Assembly: GCA_016713035.1 (NCBI GenBank)
Contig: JADJPW010000010.1
Coordinates: 1 to 55,946 of the forward strand
Origin: Verrucomicrobiaceae bacterium
Lineage (GTDB): Bacteria; Verrucomicrobiota; Verrucomicrobiia; Verrucomicrobiales; Verrucomicrobiaceae
Direction of reading: 5' to 3'
DNA: 55,946 bases
A program made the position numbers and the translations under genes. The notes beneath the pieces were generated by a model. That model ran no database searches. It was given only the letters and a program-made list of their open reading frames with translations, and was not told where the DNA came from. This document shows, in pieces, positions 20,679-30,800 of this stretch. The stretch's first letter is position 1, and the number at the start of each line of letters is the position of its first letter.

Positions 20679-21764
20679 TCACTCCGCGACCATCCGGTAA
20701 AAGCGTGCTCCAGCGGAGACAGGGCGGATGGGGGTTTTCGGCGGGCCGTTGTCGATCCATTGGACGCGGCTGCCGGTGCCTTGGATTTTGGGCAGGACAC
20801 TGTTCCAGTTCACCAGATCGCTGGAGTACTGGATGGTGTAGTTTTTGCCGGACTCGGTGGCGAATTCGAGCAGCACATCTCCACCGTTCAGCGTGGCACG
20901 CGGAGCGAGGGAGGAGGTGGTTCCTTCGACAATGGGCGGTGCGGCAGTAATGCCGACGGCATCCAGCGTGGGATCAGGTGTGCCGACGCGTGGGCTGGCG
21001 TAGAACTCCAGGGTGAAAGTCACGCTCTGGCCCGCAGGCACGAGCTGGGTGATGTCCACATAGGGCACGGCATCGACGATGCCGTGGCGGTTCCAGACCT
21101 GCCAGTTGCTGGCGAGGTTCCGAATCCAGACCCGGAAGGCCGAGGCGCGGGTGCCGGTGTTGGTAAGGACGTAGTCCCGCAGCAACATGCCTGTCTGGCG
21201 ATCCGTGCGCAGGTCACCACTGGCAACCACGGTGGCGGTGACGACGCCCGGCTGCACGGTGAGCGTGGCATTCCCGAAAGTGATGAAGGGATCAAGCGTC
21301 TGGCCCGCGCCATCGACAAAGAGGTCCTCGGTGTTGCCAAGCGTATTATATGGGGCGAGCTGGAGGGTGTAGCTCCCCTCTGGCAAACCTGTGATGTTGA
21401 GCTGCGCAAAGATGCCTGCGATGTGGTTCGGTTTCGCGGTATTAAAGATGTCCACCGTGCCTTTTCCACGGCCTACGCCTGGATCATCATCCCGCTGGAT
21501 GCCGGTGCCGCGCGGGCCATCGAAGTCGAGCGCGTTCGCCGGCTGCACAAAGACCACGCCTGTGAGCCCAGATGAGCCGACGACCTCGACCACGACACCG
21601 TAGCTGAAAAGACCGCTCGCTGGCACGGGAGCGATTGTGATCGGTGCATTGAACGGCGTGCCCGCGATGCTAATGTAGCTCGCCTCCGGGAAATCGACGA
21701 GGTAGCTCTGGGCTGAGGCCAGCATGGGCAAAAGCAGGCAGGTGGCGGCGAAGACGGTTCTCAT
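20679..21764 (-). CDS. Secreted hypothetical protein with verrucomicrobial C-terminal module
   Basis: This 361-residue protein has a cleavable signal peptide (TVFAATCLLLPMLASAQS). The middle consists of beta-strand-rich sequence (PAGQSVTFTLEFYASP, LTNTGTRASAFRVWIRN). The last ~80 residues carry YTIQYSSDLVNWNSVLPKI and GARFYRMVAE, the C-terminal module recurrent in exported proteins of Verrucomicrobia. It sits 60 bases upstream of the giant RHS gene and 21 bases downstream of a beta-barrel protein gene, all on the minus strand, so a shared transcript is likely. The function is unknown; a surface or matrix role fits the context. Confidence 0.7.
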   Translation of the reverse strand: MRTVFAATCLLLPMLASAQSYLVDFPEASYISIAGTPFNAPITIAPVPASGLFSYGVVVEVVGSSGLTGVVFVQPANALDFDGPRGTGIQRDDDPGVGRGKGTVDIFNTAKPNHIAGIFAQLNITGLPEGSYTLQLAPYNTLGNTEDLFVDGAGQTLDPFITFGNATLTVQPGVVTATVVASGDLRTDRQTGMLLRDYVLTNTGTRASAFRVWIRNLASNWQVWNRHGIVDAVPYVDITQLVPAGQSVTFTLEFYASPRVGTPDPTLDAVGITAAPPIVEGTTSSLAPRATLNGGDVLLEFATESGKNYTIQYSSDLVNWNSVLPKIQGTGSRVQWIDNGPPKTPIRPVSAGARFYRMVAE

Positions 21765-21785
21765 AAGATAGAAGACAGAGGGTGC

Positions 21786-22932
21786 TTAGAAGCGGTATTG
21801 CACGGCGGTGCCGTAGGTAAAGCCATCCAAAATGGCCTTGTAGGAAGAGGGGCCGACGCCGGCAGAGAGAGAGCTCATCCAGTCATGGCGGCCAAAAGCG
21901 CTAAGGCTGATCCGCGGGGTGATCGCGTAGGAGGCCTGCCATTGGAGGTAAAAGCCACCCAGCACATCCAGGTCAGAGCTTTCTGCTTCCCATCTGCCAG
22001 CAGGTGTCGTCACACCTCCCGGAGAAGCCTGTCAGCTCCTCTTTGAAAGTGGCCCGCCAGTCCACCAGGTTCATCGCAAAGCCAAACGATCCACCAACGG
22101 ACCAAGGCCCGCGTTGAAACTCCAGGACCGGTCCCAGCGACAAGACGTAGAAGTGAAGTTCGAGCGACTCCTCGATGGAGTTGGTGAAGACACCGGTTTG
22201 AGTGCCGATGAGTGTGGAAGTCAGCACACGGCTTGTTGGCACATTGTCAATGACGGGTGCCGGCCCAGGCGGATTGAAAACGCCTGAATACGGTGCTCCC
22301 GGCGGCACCACGCCTTGCAGCGCGTAGGTGTCGGTGGCCGTGTCGTTGAACGATTGTGACTGCTGTGCGGCACGGAAGGTGGAGGAAGCGTTGTGTGTCT
22401 CCATACTCGGTGCGATGAAGCCTAGGCTAGCCCCCAGGTGCCAGCCTTTACCCACATCGACCATGCCCGTGATGCTCAGTGCCGGAGTCGCCGCGCCCTC
22501 CCGATCAGTTTTCCAGGCGGGATCAACAGCGCTGGCGAGTGTCTGGCTGAAGACTGTGCTGGCTCCCGTTCCGTTGAAGACGAGGTTTGTGCCCTGCACC
22601 TGACTGTTGTCGTTGTAGCCCCAAAAGGCGGTGGTGCCGGGCAGAAAAGCTCCAGGATTAGTGGTGTTGATGTCCTGGAAGACGAAACCGTTGTCGTAAG
22701 TTCGGTCCGCGAAGCCTTTCTCGGGACCAAACAGATTGCTCACTGATGATGCAGGCACCAATTGAGGAAGAGTTGCCGATCCGGAAAAAGATCCGGTGTC
22801 AAAACGAATGCCGCCAAGCGTGCGATAAGAAGCCCCGGCTTCAAAACGCCAAGAGACGTCCCAATCAGCCCCCATGCTTTTTTCTAAAGTGAGAAGAACC
22901 AAGCAGAGAATGGCAACAAGCTGGCGAGACAT
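21786..22932 (-). CDS. Outer-membrane beta-barrel protein, one frameshift
   Basis: A protein of about 380 residues with a signal peptide (LVAILCLVLLTLEKSMG) and alternating amphipathic strands: WHLGASLGFIAPS, LHFYVLSLGPVLEFQRGPWSVGGSFGFAMNLVDW. After a frameshift near 22010 it continues FYLQWQASYAITPRISLSAFGRHDW and ends YGTAVQYRF. A C-terminal phenylalanine after alternating residues is the signal for outer-membrane assembly. No porin or TonB-receptor motif was seen. Its position ahead of two secreted-protein genes suggests a role in the export or anchoring of surface proteins, but that is inference. Confidence 0.75.
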
Positions 22933-23009
22933 AAAAAGTAGGATCTATCTAGCGATGCGACTTTCCAGGGATAACAAGAGGCGCTGACCTCGGAGCTCCA
23001 CTGGCCGAC

Positions 23010-23462
23010 TTATTGGTCGTCCGTGCGGTAGATGGCGAGGTATATCCATAGGCTGATGGTGGTGGTGCCGGTGGCGACGTGGGAGCCGTCGCTGGGGTCT
23101 AGCGGATCGAGCACACTGGAGTGCGTGAGCTCGTAGATGTCGTCGATGCCGTCACCATCCGTGTCCTGCGGGGAGAATTTGCTGTAAGGGACGGCGCGGA
23201 AGAAGCCCTTGGTGACGCCGGGTGCGAGGTCGAGTACGGAGTCGATACAGAGGCTCATGTCTGCTGGTGCCCAGTTTGCGAGGTCATGTGAGTGCTCAAG
23301 GAGGTAATAGACACCTGGATTGCCCGCGAACCCGACGGTGAGAATGCCATTTTGCACCGGGAGGCCGGAGATGGCGTTCAGGTCGGCGGCGCGGCTACTC
23401 GCCGTGCCAAGGTAAAAAGCGGCAAGGAGCCAAAAAGGGAGGATGGAGCGCAGAAAGTACAT
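23010..23462 (-). CDS. Small secreted protein with calcium-binding-type repeat
   Basis: This 150-residue protein has a signal peptide (SILPFWLLAAFYLGTASSRA). It carries the exported-protein module VYYLLEHSHDLANWAPA and then DTDGDGIDDIYEL, a thrombospondin-type-3-like calcium loop. The C-terminus (TTISLWIYLAIYRTDDQ) is hydrophobic. It lies in the run of minus-strand secreted-protein genes, 78 bases upstream of the beta-barrel gene. The function is unknown. Confidence 0.65.
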   Translation of the reverse strand: MYFLRSILPFWLLAAFYLGTASSRAADLNAISGLPVQNGILTVGFAGNPGVYYLLEHSHDLANWAPADMSLCIDSVLDLAPGVTKGFFRAVPYSKFSPQDTDGDGIDDIYELTHSSVLDPLDPSDGSHVATGTTTISLWIYLAIYRTDDQ

Positions 23463-23540
23463 TCTGCCTGGGTATTCCCGAAAAAGACTGCCCCGGTGAC
23501 AGTGGCGTGGAAATATTTTTCTGTCAGGGCCTCTTTGGCT

Positions 23541-26500
23541 TTACCGCTGCCGCTGCTTCAGCAGCCACCGCAGGTTTTCGATCAGGGCAGGGCTGTAGGG
23601 GTAAGTTGGATCGAAAAGGGTGCTGGCGGCGGCGGGGTCGTTCCAAGCGCGGAGGTAGGCGTAAAGGTGCTCGATCTCGCCATGTGGATTGGTGGACATC
23701 TCGGTGACGAGTTGGTCCACGATCTGGCGGACACGGGTGGTGTGCTCGGGCGTGGCCGGGGGGAAGGCGGTGCTGAGGAAATGATGCTCGAAAAGCAGGC
23801 GGTAAAAGCGCAGGACGAGCTCACGCGGTGGATGGAGGCATAAAGTGTAGTCCTGGGCGAATTTTCGGCCTTCTTTGCTTTGCAGCACGGCGTTGAAGGT
23901 GCTGATCCAGGCGGGATCGGTGAGGAAGGTGCGGTGAATGGTGATTTGGACTGCGGGACGGTCTTCTTTGCTGAGATGGCGGCTGGCGAAGGTGGTGAGT
24001 ACGTCGCCCAGTGTTTCACGGTTCCAGCCCTGAGTGAGGCTGTGGAGCAGGAGGCTGTCGATGAGATGTAGCGGGTGCCTCATGGTGACGGTGGCGGCGA
24101 TAGAGCGGGCCTTTTTCCATGCGTTCTGCGCTCGTTCTTCGGCACCCTGCAGCCGATAGAGCATGCCTTCGAGTAGCCAGAGGCTGGTGTGGAGGCGGTT
24201 GTCTAGTTTTTCGGGTGTGACTTCGCGGGCGGCACGGATGGAGGTGACGGCAGCCTGGAGATCCGACTGGCGTGCGGCTCTGCGGGCCTGCTCCATGTGC
24301 CAGGGTGCCCGCCCGTCGGTGGAGGTCTGCCATTTTTCGAGGGCAGCGGTCAGTTGGGGATCGTTTTCGGAAGGGCTGAAGCGACACCATTGGTCCAGGC
24401 AGTTAGTGATGGCGATGAGGCTTTCTGGGAGCAGGGAGTAGCTGTCTCGGGTGCTGAGACCTTTCTGAAAGAGGGCTCTAGCCTCCGCATCCTGCTGGGC
24501 AAAGTGGAGGGCCATGCCGAGGCGGTTGGCGAGATCGAGCGGCGGGGTTTGTAGTTTCTCAAAAGCCCGGTGAATGGTGCTGACCTGTAAGGGGTCGATC
24601 CTGGGCTGCACAATACCCAGGCCGATATGCACCAGGAAGTGCGAGAATTCACGGGAATGGGGACCCACCACGGACTGCAAGGTGGCGGGCGGCGGGTGGT
24701 TCGGCAGCAGGGCGGCATAGCGGGCGGTGGCCTGCCAATCCCGGGAGAGGAGGCTGTGAAAGGTGAGCTGGAGGAGACTGCGGTCTCGCCAGGTGGAAGG
24801 GGGTGAGGGGATGGTTTTCTCCCACTGTACTACGGCGGCACCGCGCTCCCCCTCTAGCCAAAGACACTGGGCGATCTTGCTATTTGCCTCTGGGCCGACA
24901 TGGGGATCTCCGAGGAGGTTTTCATACAGATGGCGAGCGGCGGCCCACTGGCCCTGCGCGGCGAGTAGGTCCGCCTGCTCCAGTGGACTGACGGCATCCG
25001 CATGCCGATTGCGTAAGGTGAGGCGCTGTAGCCCGATGTCCGAGGGCCAGGAGATGCGGGCATGGTTGTTTGGCTGGGAGGAACCGAATGCAAAAGGGGA
25101 ATCTAGCCGCAGGTGCCACCGGTCATTGAGCGTGGACTCTGCCCATTCACGCTCCACTCGCAGGGTCATGCGGAAGGGATGGTCGAGCAGATGCGCATCG
25201 GGAATGAGGATGCCGTGCTGGAATGAATCATTGAGCTTGTAATAAAGGACGTAGCTCTGTGGGTCGGCCGATTGGAGTCCCATGTGGGTCAAGATGATCT
25301 TGGGTGCGTGACTCACCTTGTAGAGCAATAGAACGAGGTCGGCGTTTTGATGGGCGAAATCCAAAGCGATGTGGTGGAAGCTTTTCCCCTCTGCGACAAA
25401 AATGCAGTCGATCTCCATCGGCACGCTGGCTGCATCGGTGACTATGATAGCGGGGGGGTTGCTTTTAGCCTCAGTATGGGAGGCGTAGAGCAGGCCATCG
25501 ACCTCGCTGATGTGGGAGCGGTGAAGAAGGCCGTGCATGTCGCTAAAAGGAGGTCGTAGCTCGGCAATCGTCTGCCAGCGGCCGCGGCGGGCGGTGATGA
25601 GGCTTTGGAGATGCTCTGCCTGCTCTGGGAGGCGGGAGCTTAGCCACTCGGCGGTGTTGCGCAGCCAGATGAAGTCCGCTTCGAGCAGGTGGGGCTGCTG
25701 GAGGCGAGCCTCGATGTCATGCACGACGTCCTGCTGGTGGTGCTGGCGGAGCGTGGTGGCCAGCGTGGCGTCATGCTGGGCTAGAGCGGCGAGGGTGGCC
25801 TCTGCATCGCTTAGGCTGCTTTTGCTCCAATGCTCATACTGCATCGCGGTGGTGAGCCGCGTCTCTAGGTCGAAGCGCTGCCTCTGGGCGGCCTGGCGTT
25901 GTCCATTCCATAACGCGATGCTGCCGAGAACGAGGCATGCGGCCAGCGCGGCGGTGAGGGCTGGCTTCCGGCGGGCGTGCCGGACGATGCGCGTCGCCAG
26001 TGACAGTGGGCGGGCTTTGACCGGCTCTCCGGCCAAGAACCTTTCGAGATCATCGGCGAGCGTGTTGCCATCGGTATAGCGGTCTTGCGGTTGATGGGAG
26101 AGGGCTTTGAGGAGGATGCATTCCAGATCACGCGGTACGGCGGGATTCAGCGCGGAGGGCGGAGCGGGGCGGACTTCGTCATTATGGCGCTGGATGATGA
26201 CGGTGAACTCTCCGGGATGTGGATGCACCTGCGTGAGTAATTCATACAGCGTGGCTCCGAGTGCATAGACATCCGTGGCCGGGGTGATGGGGCCGCGTCT
26301 TTTGTCAAACTGCTCCGGTGCCATGTAGGGCGCAGTGCCGAGCGCTTCATTCGTCAAAGTCAGCGTGAGGGTATCCTCCACCTTGGCGATGGAGAAATCG
26401 ACTACGATAGGCTGCTGGCTCGTGGCATGGACGAGGATGTTCGCGGGCTTTAAGTCCCGGTGGACGATGCCGAGTCCGTGGAACCACCCGGCAGCTCGGG

Positions 26501-26891
26501 CGATCTGGGCCATGAGACGTACTCGATCCGTGAGGCTGAGCTGATGCGTGGAGCACCATTTTTTCAGATTCAGCCCTGGGATGAACTCCATGACGAGGCA
26601 GGCGTGCTCCTCGGTGATTTTGAAGTCGAGGATCGGCACGACATGCTCATGAGCACCGGCTTCGCGCAGTTTGGTCAGTGTCTCGCCTTCGATCTCTAGG
26701 CGGGCGAGTGTTTGCTCATCGCCCGTGCGGGCGGGATCGATCATTTTCAGGGCGACGATGCGTCCCGTGGCGATCTCCCTAGCACGCCAGACCTGGCCCA
26801 TGGCTCCGGTGCCGATCTTTTCCAGTACCTCAAAGCGCAGATCCCAACCAAAAGACTGGAGTAGGGCTGAGTGTGCGGCGGCTGACGACAT
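23541..26891 (-). CDS. Large serine/threonine protein kinase with TPR-like C-terminus
   Basis: The likely start is the ATG at 26891 (MSSAAAHSALLQ), giving 1,116 residues; an upstream ATG at 26957 adds 22 residues that look non-coding. The kinase domain has a glycine loop at about 27-34 (GTGAMGQVW), the ATP lysine at 49 (VALKM), the catalytic loop HRDLKPAN (144-151), a magnesium loop reading DFS instead of DFG (165-167) and APE (191-193). A transmembrane helix lies at about 310-329 (TAALAACLVLGSIALW). The remaining ~780 residues contain a beta-rich laminin-G-like part and TPR-like helices (AARHLYENLLGDPHVGPEA). It is divergent from an ECF sigma gene and probably regulates or is co-regulated with it. 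Confidence 0.88.
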   Translation of the reverse strand: MSSAAAHSALLQSFGWDLRFEVLEKIGTGAMGQVWRAREIATGRIVALKMIDPARTGDEQTLARLEIEGETLTKLREAGAHEHVVPILDFKITEEHACLVMEFIPGLNLKKWCSTHQLSLTDRVRLMAQIARAAGWFHGLGIVHRDLKPANILVHATSQQPIVVDFSIAKVEDTLTLTLTNEALGTAPYMAPEQFDKRRGPITPATDVYALGATLYELLTQVHPHPGEFTVIIQRHNDEVRPAPPSALNPAVPRDLECILLKALSHQPQDRYTDGNTLADDLERFLAGEPVKARPLSLATRIVRHARRKPALTAALAACLVLGSIALWNGQRQAAQRQRFDLETRLTTAMQYEHWSKSSLSDAEATLAALAQHDATLATTLRQHHQQDVVHDIEARLQQPHLLEADFIWLRNTAEWLSSRLPEQAEHLQSLITARRGRWQTIAELRPPFSDMHGLLHRSHISEVDGLLYASHTEAKSNPPAIIVTDAASVPMEIDCIFVAEGKSFHHIALDFAHQNADLVLLLYKVSHAPKIILTHMGLQSADPQSYVLYYKLNDSFQHGILIPDAHLLDHPFRMTLRVEREWAESTLNDRWHLRLDSPFAFGSSQPNNHARISWPSDIGLQRLTLRNRHADAVSPLEQADLLAAQGQWAAARHLYENLLGDPHVGPEANSKIAQCLWLEGERGAAVVQWEKTIPSPPSTWRDRSLLQLTFHSLLSRDWQATARYAALLPNHPPPATLQSVVGPHSREFSHFLVHIGLGIVQPRIDPLQVSTIHRAFEKLQTPPLDLANRLGMALHFAQQDAEARALFQKGLSTRDSYSLLPESLIAITNCLDQWCRFSPSENDPQLTAALEKWQTSTDGRAPWHMEQARRAARQSDLQAAVTSIRAAREVTPEKLDNRLHTSLWLLEGMLYRLQGAEERAQNAWKKARSIAATVTMRHPLHLIDSLLLHSLTQGWNRETLGDVLTTFASRHLSKEDRPAVQITIHRTFLTDPAWISTFNAVLQSKEGRKFAQDYTLCLHPPRELVLRFYRLLFEHHFLSTAFPPATPEHTTRVRQIVDQLVTEMSTNPHGEIEHLYAYLRAWNDPAAASTLFDPTYPYSPALIENLRWLLKQRQR

Positions 26892-26995
26892 GCAGGAGAA
26901 TACGGGCAGATGTAAGCTTAAAACGCTCCGTTCTGTTAGGAAAACTGTCACAATCATCTGCCTTTTCGGGTACGAAAGGGGGAAGATACTCTCCC

Positions 26996-27741
26996 ATGCA
27001 GTTTAGCCCACGTCACTTTCCCACCACCTCACATACCCTGCTGGTGAACTTGAAAGACACAGACCCGCGTGTGCGAGAGGTGTCGCTGGCACGCTTTTGC
27101 ACGATCTACTACCCTGCAATGTATGGTTTTGCACGCTCCTTGGGTCTAAAGGAACCGGATGCGCAGGATCGCGTGCAGGACTTCTTTGCCGAGGTGGTGA
27201 AGGACGACATGCTGCGAAAATTTGACTCCAATCGCGGTGCTCATCTCAGCCACTGGCTGATGAAATGCTTCCGCAACATCGACAGCAATCATCGGCGAGC
27301 ACACAGTGCGGTGAAACGCGGAGGAGGTGGGATTTTTGTCGAGTTCGATCCTGAGCATGCAGAGCATAGCTTTCGGGCGGCCCACATAGCCCATCTAGCT
27401 CCAGAGCCTACTTTCGATCTGATGTTAGCGCGTGAAATCTGGCGGGCCGCGCAAAAAGCCCTGCAAAATAAATATGACGGGAAAGGGCATGAGGATCTGG
27501 TGGCAGACTTGCTCCCACTAGTGCTCACGGATCGCTGGCCGCCGCGCCCCGCCCCAGCCAGGAGGAGCTAGCGGCTCGTCACCAGACTTCATCCATGCGG
27601 CTCAAGGCCTTTTTTAATCGCACCCTGAAGACCCAGGCAAGAAAGCATTTTGATCACGAAGCCGCTCTCGACTGCCCGGGCATCACGGAATCGGACATCC
27701 AGCACCTCTGGAACCTCCTATGCAAGTATGGTGAGGAATAA
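26996..27741 (+). CDS. ECF-type RNA polymerase sigma factor, one frameshift
   Basis: A sigma-70-family factor of about 248 residues. Region 2 is visible as YYPAMYGFARSLGLKEPDAQDRVQDFF and HLSHWLMKCFRNIDSN. After a frameshift near 27535 the second half continues with SQEELAARHQTSSMRLKAFFNRT, a region-4 helix-turn-helix, and ends LWNLLCKYGEE. The ATG at 26996 follows a purine-rich stretch (GGGGGAAG) and fits the family N-terminus FPTTSHTLLVNL. It is divergent from the large Ser/Thr kinase with 104 bases between starts, the arrangement of PVC ECF groups that work with protein kinases instead of anti-sigma factors. Confidence 0.85.
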
Positions 27742-27790
27742 CGCCTCACCTCATTTACGAATTAACTCATGAGGGCCACCCCGGGGCGTT
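27740..27790. terminator. Nested hairpin between convergent genes
   Basis: Outer arms AACGCC (27740-27745) and GGCGTT (27785-27790) enclose inner arms CCTCAT (27749-27754) and ATGAGG (27769-27774). It lies exactly between the end of the sigma gene and the end of the pseudopilin-module gene, with a T-rich stretch (GTTTTTTAG) about ten bases further on for plus-strand transcription. It could serve both genes. Confidence 0.45.
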
Positions 27791-27803
27791 GTTCTGATGT
27801 TTT

Positions 27804-30800
27804 TTAGCGGTCCGAATGCTTGTAAATGAGCATTTGGTCTTCCTGGCGAAATTCGAGATAGGGTTTGGCGGCTTCGGCCTCTTCTGGAGTGCTGTTCACG
27901 ACAAAGCGATTGTTTTTGAATGGCCCACCACCGTTGACTCCAGTGAGCATGAGCTCGACGGCGCGATCCACGGTCTTCACGTCTTCGAGTTCGCTGGCTC
28001 CGCTCGCTACCGCGGCGTTGAAAACTGAGCAAAGCGTCTGGGCGCTGCGCCTGCTTTTAGCCACAGCCGCAGCGTCACGACTTTCTTCCATGTCTTTCTG
28101 TGTGGGGGCGCTGCGCCGGATGTCGCTGGTTGTTTGGGGAGTGAAGCGGAGGGTTTTGGTGAGCGCATCAAATTTAAGGTAAGGCCTAACAGCCGCAGTC
28201 TCCGCTGGTGTGGTCTTGAAGTAGAATCGTCTGCCTGCGAACACGCCAGCTCCCTCCACGCCGGCATTCAGTAGCTGGATCACATCTTCCAAAGTGTTCG
28301 CATCCGCGAAGTTCGATGTGCTTCCGGCTGTGGCCGTTTCATAAGTGGCTGCCAAGTCGATGGCCTTGCGCTCAGCCTGAGTGGCAGAGATTTCGGAAGG
28401 GGGACTCTGCCGCACTTCACGGCTCACGTTCATCACCGTGGGACGCCTTTCGTTGCCGGACATGGAGGGACGGCTGGTGCCGGAGGAGAAGCTCAGGGTT
28501 TTGGTGAACGAGTCATACTTGAGGTAAGGTTTGGCGGCTTCGGATTCACCTGGTTTGGCTCTGGTGTAGATGCGTTTGCCTTCTAATGCTCCGGCTCCGG
28601 CCAATCCGTCGGTGGTCAGGCGTTCGACCACCTGATCGAGAGTCTGAAGCTGATCGATATCCTTCGAGCCTGTCGCTACGGCGACGTCAAAGACGGCGAC
28701 TAGCCTTCTTGCGACCTGCTGGGCTTCGTGGGCTGTGACTGCGACGGTGCTTTGGGGTGCCTGGGCAGTCTGATTGGCCCTGAGTTTAAGATTGTACTCG
28801 CTCTGGCTCATGCCGTCTGGAGTGAAGGCTAGGCTATGCTGGATCAAATCCATGGTGAGGTGGCGTCTGGCGGCCGCAGCTTGTTCTGGCGTGGTTTTTG
28901 CGACGAAGAGTTTGCCTGCGAATGCTCCGCTACCATTCACCCCTTTATTCAGACGCTGGATGGCTTCTTCCACGGTCTTCACGCTGTCGAGCTCGGTGCT
29001 GCCTGTCGCCTTCGCTGAGGCAAAGGCGGCGGATAAACTCCGTGCTGTGCGCAGTGGATCGGTGTCTGAAGCCGCGAATACAATGGGGGACTTGGGGTTC
29101 GGCCATGGCGTCGTTTCGGGATTCACCAGCATGGCTAGCTCTTTGAGGCCTTCCATCGGCACGTCGGAGCCTTCCACTTTCACGGACTTGGGCGCATAGC
29201 GGAGGGTTTTGGTCTGCGCATCGTATTGGAGATGCTTGCAGGCCTCTGTGGCCAGTTCTGGCGTGGATTTTGAGATGAAGCGTTGGTCCTTGAATGTGCC
29301 ACTGCCGTTCACCCCTTTATTCAGCCGCTGGATGACCTCTTCGGTCGTTTTCACATCATCGAGCTCGGTGGTGCCAGCGGTCTTGGCAGCTTCAAAGACC
29401 GAGGCGGCTTGCTGTGCTGTGCGCCAGGCACTCGCGAGCACGATCTCGGCGTTGATTACGCGGACAAGTTTTTCCAAAGCGGGTGTCTCCATGAGTTCTG
29501 CCTTGGTGGTGTATTGCAGTGTCCACTTCATGGTGTGGTACAGTTCGTCATTCAAAACCAGATCGGGATGCTTGTTGGCGTGGTCCACTAGCAGCGCAAA
29601 AGCGCCGCTGCTGGTCTGGTTCTGCATGGATTTGCGCATCTCTATTGGCAGGGCGTTGAAAGCCTGTGCGGCCTGACAAACGTGCTCGACTCGTTGCACC
29701 GCGATTTTTCGGATGTAATCGCTGCTCCGAGACGGCATGGGCTGAGCGGCTGGAGCGACTTCTCGTGCGATTTCCGCCCTCTGGGCGCTTACAGGATGGG
29801 TGGGGGCTCCCAGTTGAATGTCTTGCCCGTTTCGCTTCATCACGGCTTTGCTGGGGCTGGCCGCCATCACTAGATTTTGGAGCGGAAGCTTCTCTGTTAC
29901 TCCAAAATCCTCCTCTTTGGCTTGGGAGGCCAGCTCACTGGCCAGCTTCAGAAAGGTGTCTTTGTCTGATGCTCCTGCTGGGACCGAGAACGAATCTTGG
30001 TTGAAGCGATCTTTGAGTTCCGCCTCTCCGCCTGCCACGAACATGTCCACCGAGATCGTCTTATCATTCAAACTGAAAATGGCAGCCACCCAGATCGGTC
30101 CTTGATTCCATATCGCTAGCAAATCACGCCCTCTCGCAGACTTACGGACTACCTTGGGGGTTTGGAACTTTTCAGCCAGCCAGTTCACATACAGCATCGT
30201 TGACTTCGACCCGATGCTACAGGCCGTCTCGTAGTCGATCCTCACGACACGGCCATCTTTCGTGGCGATATTCTGGTGTGAAAAGACCCACTCTTCACCG
30301 AAATAGTCCGCGCTGAACCACCTGCTTTTGGCTTCAGGCGGCAGGCGGTGGAGCAGGGGATTTCTCTCCCAGGCCTCCTCGATCGTTTCGCCGATTTTCG
30401 TCCCGAGGGCACGGGCAGGCAGGAACTTCTGCAAAAAAGCATCATCGACAGACGGATTGGACGGCACGGCGGCACCCCAGACCTGCTCCAGCGGAGCGCT
30501 CAGCTTTTCCGGCGGCCGTGGAAAGGCTAGCCAGACGATGCCGCAATCCGCCGGCTCCTTCATGGATGCCGTCCAGGGGCTTTTGCTTCTCACTGCGGCG
30601 ACCACGATGCCCGTGCTCGTTTGAATCACAGGATCACCCACGCGGATCGCAGTGTAGGACTCCGCTTCCTCCAAGGTGAGCATCGCGCCGTCACCGATGG
30701 CATGGCCGGGCATGATCGGCCCACCAGGATGCAGATTGGTCAGCACGGCCTGCTTCGGGCCTTCGGCGGTGAGGATCGTCATCTCATCCTTGTAAAGGAT

